Source of the DNA: Mucilaginibacter galii
Lineage (GTDB): Bacteria > Bacteroidota > Bacteroidia > Sphingobacteriales > Sphingobacteriaceae
NCBI RefSeq assembly: GCF_014635825.1
Contig: NZ_BMDO01000012.1
Coordinates: forward strand, 81,909-145,908
Reading direction: 5' to 3'
Length of the DNA stretch: 64,000 nt
This document shows positions 61,887 through 64,000 of this stretch, one piece after another. The position numbers were made by a program, and so were the translations under genes. Each line of letters begins with the position of its first letter. Within the stretch, counting starts at the first letter, position 1. The notes under the pieces are model-generated. The model made no database searches. It saw nothing but the letters and a program-made list of their open reading frames with translations, and was not told the origin of the DNA.

Positions 61887-63495
61887 TAACACAATACGGA
61901 TGTTCCATTATGATGACATCCCGGAAGACTTATCGCTTATCCCAAATTCCCTGCAATACATAGCTACTGACTTGGGCGTAAACGTTGTTTTTCAAACGGC
62001 GGACAACCAATCAGAGGCCATCGATATACTGAAAGCAGATACCTTCGACTTGATTATCCTGGATATGTATGATAAAGCGACCGGCCGTGAGGCTGGTATT
62101 TCGATCCTAGATTTCCTGAAGACCTCAGGCAAGACCACCCCAGTAATCGGCTTTACAAGCCGTAACCCAGTCGATATGGACTATCAACGTTCCACGCAAT
62201 ATGCCAACGTCCTTAGATTCCTACAAAAGCGCACTACCCAAGATGAGATCGGTGAGGTTTTCGTAGAGTTTTTGATGAATAACGGCTTCGTACCCAGTGT
62301 ATGTACGTATGATAAAGACAACTTTAACCTGATTGCCGAGGTCAATACCATCGGCCTAAAGGCTATCAATAACTTCTTATTGAAAATAAAAAAGCAGCTG
62401 CACTTAGAATCAAGCACCACTTTTAAACTTTATAAGATCACCGCCGGTTTGAGCGGCGCTGTTATTTTCCGGGTAGAATATCAAATTAACGGGAATCAAC
62501 GATCATTCCTGCTAAAGATATCGGCTGACCGGGAGGCAATACGTAAAGAGCTTTCCAATACCGACCATTATAAGAACTTGCCTGCGCAATTTCGGCTAGA
62601 ATATAATCCAGATATCTCCAAAGAACTGAAAAATGATGATTTCGCCGCGATCATGATCGAATACGCCGAAAATGCGAAGACCTTGTTCGACTGGCTCCAA
62701 ACAGATGCGGCATGTCAGCAGCCGGACAAAGTGGCAACACTTTTAACTGAATTATTCTTAGAGAACGGGCTGAAACAATTCTATGCCTTCAATAGATCTG
62801 CCGAAAGACACAAATATAATTTTATGTTTGAAAAGCTGGATGAGCGTCGTATCTCGTTCATCAAAAGAGCTATCAACGAACTACGTCCGATTTGGGCACA
62901 CCATGGAACAGAACTGATCGATATCGACCTAATCGATCAAATGCTCTTTAACCAGAGCTACCGCCAGATCAATTTTAAGACCGGACATGCCCAGATCATG
63001 GAAAAGCACCTGATGCTGAACCACGGTGATTTTCACGCAAAAAACATACTGGTTTCCTCAACAAATAGGCCTTCAATCATCGACACAGGCGGGTTCACCT
63101 ACGAATATTGGTGCGCAGATATCTCCCGCCTTATGGTCAACCTCTTCATTGAAGGAATAGATAGCAATTCATATGCATTCTTTGCCTTGGAACCGCAGAT
63201 CGCGCATATTACTTTAGCAGAACAGATTATTGAGGGACAGCCTCTTGACACAATAGAGGTGAACATCCCTCAAAAAGGTTACTTCCACGCTATTAATTGG
63301 CTGAACAGTAATATAGAACAAATCTATCCGGAGTATTTTTGCCGTTGGGAGTTTCAGTTGAACCTGGCATTGGAATTCTTCAAATTCTCTTACAAAAGTC
63401 TGACCTTACCACCGGGCAAAAGGACTTTAGCCTTAATGTGCGCCTGCGCTGCTATCCGCGCCGCTAACAATAATTTACAAATGTCAACCAACTAA
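61876..63495 (+). CDS. Receiver plus aminoglycoside-phosphotransferase-like effector of module B
   Basis: The 539-residue protein starts with a receiver domain: Asp13/Asp14, phosphoacceptor Asp63 in LIILDMYDKA, Thr94 in GFTSRN, Lys118 in RFLQKR. Residues about 180-535 are an APH/choline-kinase-like fold: nucleotide loop TAGLSGAVIFRVEY, Lys in FLLKIS, catalytic HGDFHAKN (about 382) and metal Asp in SIIDTGGF. The enzyme part looks complete, so it should phosphorylate a small molecule or protein under control of the receiver. The start lies inside the end of the giant gene (11-base overlap). Confidence 0.83.
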   Translation: METNNTIRMFHYDDIPEDLSLIPNSLQYIATDLGVNVVFQTADNQSEAIDILKADTFDLIILDMYDKATGREAGISILDFLKTSGKTTPVIGFTSRNPVDMDYQRSTQYANVLRFLQKRTTQDEIGEVFVEFLMNNGFVPSVCTYDKDNFNLIAEVNTIGLKAINNFLLKIKKQLHLESSTTFKLYKITAGLSGAVIFRVEYQINGNQRSFLLKISADREAIRKELSNTDHYKNLPAQFRLEYNPDISKELKNDDFAAIMIEYAENAKTLFDWLQTDAACQQPDKVATLLTELFLENGLKQFYAFNRSAERHKYNFMFEKLDERRISFIKRAINELRPIWAHHGTELIDIDLIDQMLFNQSYRQINFKTGHAQIMEKHLMLNHGDFHAKNILVSSTNRPSIIDTGGFTYEYWCADISRLMVNLFIEGIDSNSYAFFALEPQIAHITLAEQIIEGQPLDTIEVNIPQKGYFHAINWLNSNIEQIYPEYFCRWEFQLNLALEFFKFSYKSLTLPPGKRTLALMCACAAIRAANNNLQMSTN

Positions 63496-63894
63496 TTATT
63501 AAAAAACAATAATTGCCTAATATTACTTCATAAGCTCAAATGCTATTATTAACGAATTGCTGTTTCTAGCGATATCTATTTTGTCCAATCATTCAACTTG
63601 TCGGAAGATTATTAATACCTAGATCTTGATCGAATTTATATTTTTTTTTCATAGGCTCTTACTGTTTCCGGTTTAATTGCAGTAGCATATCCTTGGACCT
63701 TTTCAAAAGGCACGACAAAATACAGTCGTGCTTAACATATCTGACATCGTTAGACAACTCGATTTATGAATGAAGACATCAACACAAAGGTGTCAATAAA
63801 GGATAACTATTTATTATCGGTGAAAATTTAAACCCGAAACTGGGGAAAATTTGCAGAAGTTATATCACGGTCTGAGTGGATATACCGCTGATAT
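63496..63894. other. Non-coding gap before an insertion-sequence end
   Basis: About 400 A/T-rich bases follow module B with no gene that I can support. No clear terminator was found. Confidence 0.4.
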
Positions 63895-64000
63895 TGACCA
63901 CCTGATTCCGGCGGAATGTGACCATTGATTCCGCGTCAAATTGACCACCCCATTCCGGGGCAAACTGACCAGGCATTCCGGGCCAAATTGACCACCCCGA
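63895..64000. mobile_element. Left terminal repeats of an IS21-like element
   Basis: TGACCA occurs at 63895, 63919, 63942, 63966 and 63989, spaced 24, 23, 24 and 23 bases, each followed by an attccg-type core. Such phased repeats of a tgaccacc...attccgg unit mark IS21-family ends, where the transposase binds several sites. The transposase genes istA/istB would lie to the right, outside the window. Confidence 0.65.

Noticed and set aside
63895..64000. Possible CRISPR array
   Set aside because: The units are spaced 23-24 bases with similar sequence throughout; there is no repeat-unique-spacer alternation. It fits insertion-sequence end repeats.

Overview
The window is a Bacteroidota chromosome segment, most like Sphingobacteriaceae (Mucilaginibacter/Pedobacter type). 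The basis is protein-level similarity, promoter boxes of the TAnnTTTG type (best example before the tRNA at 48018-48025), A-rich start regions in place of strong Shine-Dalgarno sites, many small secreted or lipoprotein genes, and families of GC-rich nomadic intergenic palindromes. I ran no database search, so genus is an inference.

Region 1 (1-18 kb) is housekeeping and accessory chromosome: a partial M61 peptidase, rarA, an A+T-rich astacin-like lipoprotein, an SPFH/small membrane protein/rhodanese group, DUF4407, an AlkA-type glycosylase, and a compact cyanophycin locus (synthetase 7679-10306, divergent cyanophycinase 10520-11431, isoaspartyl peptidase 11738-12580). A C-terminal processing protease and a coupled exonuclease/ATP-dependent ligase pair follow. 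A palindromic element forms the end of the exonuclease reading frame.

Region 2 (19.5-25 kb) is the threonine operon thrA-thrB-thrC on the minus strand. It is preceded by a 21-residue leader peptide with 8 Thr and 5 Ile and by a terminator whose 5' arm is exactly complementary to the end of the leader coding sequence, a complete-looking transcription attenuator. Mobile palindromes lie in both intergenic gaps of this operon.

Region 3 (25-48 kb) carries rsgA, dtd, a MazG-like gene, a YtxH/holin-X envelope operon, an AI-2E transporter, a sigma-54 response regulator with a 69-residue orphan phosphoacceptor-helix protein, glnS, secreted proteins, a lone phage-tail-fibre-like beta-helix gene, a mosaic lipoprotein with a possible cysteine-peptidase C-terminus and a possible immunity gene, a PhoD-type phosphatase, der and era.

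Region 4 (48 kb to the end) is the left part of an integrative element in an initiator tRNA-Met gene. A large serine recombinase reads into the tRNA from the element side. The cargo looks like a defence island. Module A is a minus-strand series: DNA cytosine methyltransferase, a protein with two GHKL ATPase domains (MORC/Hsp90-like N-terminus, histidine-kinase C-terminus), a receiver-domain protein and a caspase-like protease, the last three joined by TAATG stop/start overlaps. A broken vsr gene lies divergent to the methyltransferase. Module B is plus-strand: a 1651-residue protein (STAS-like, GHKL, two phosphoribosyltransferase-like regions, second GHKL) overlapping a receiver plus aminoglycoside-phosphotransferase-like protein. 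Both modules have a double-GHKL protein wired to a receiver domain and then to an enzymatic effector. This pair of related phosphorelay-effector systems is the most interesting content of the window. The right edge holds the repeated end of an IS21-like element.
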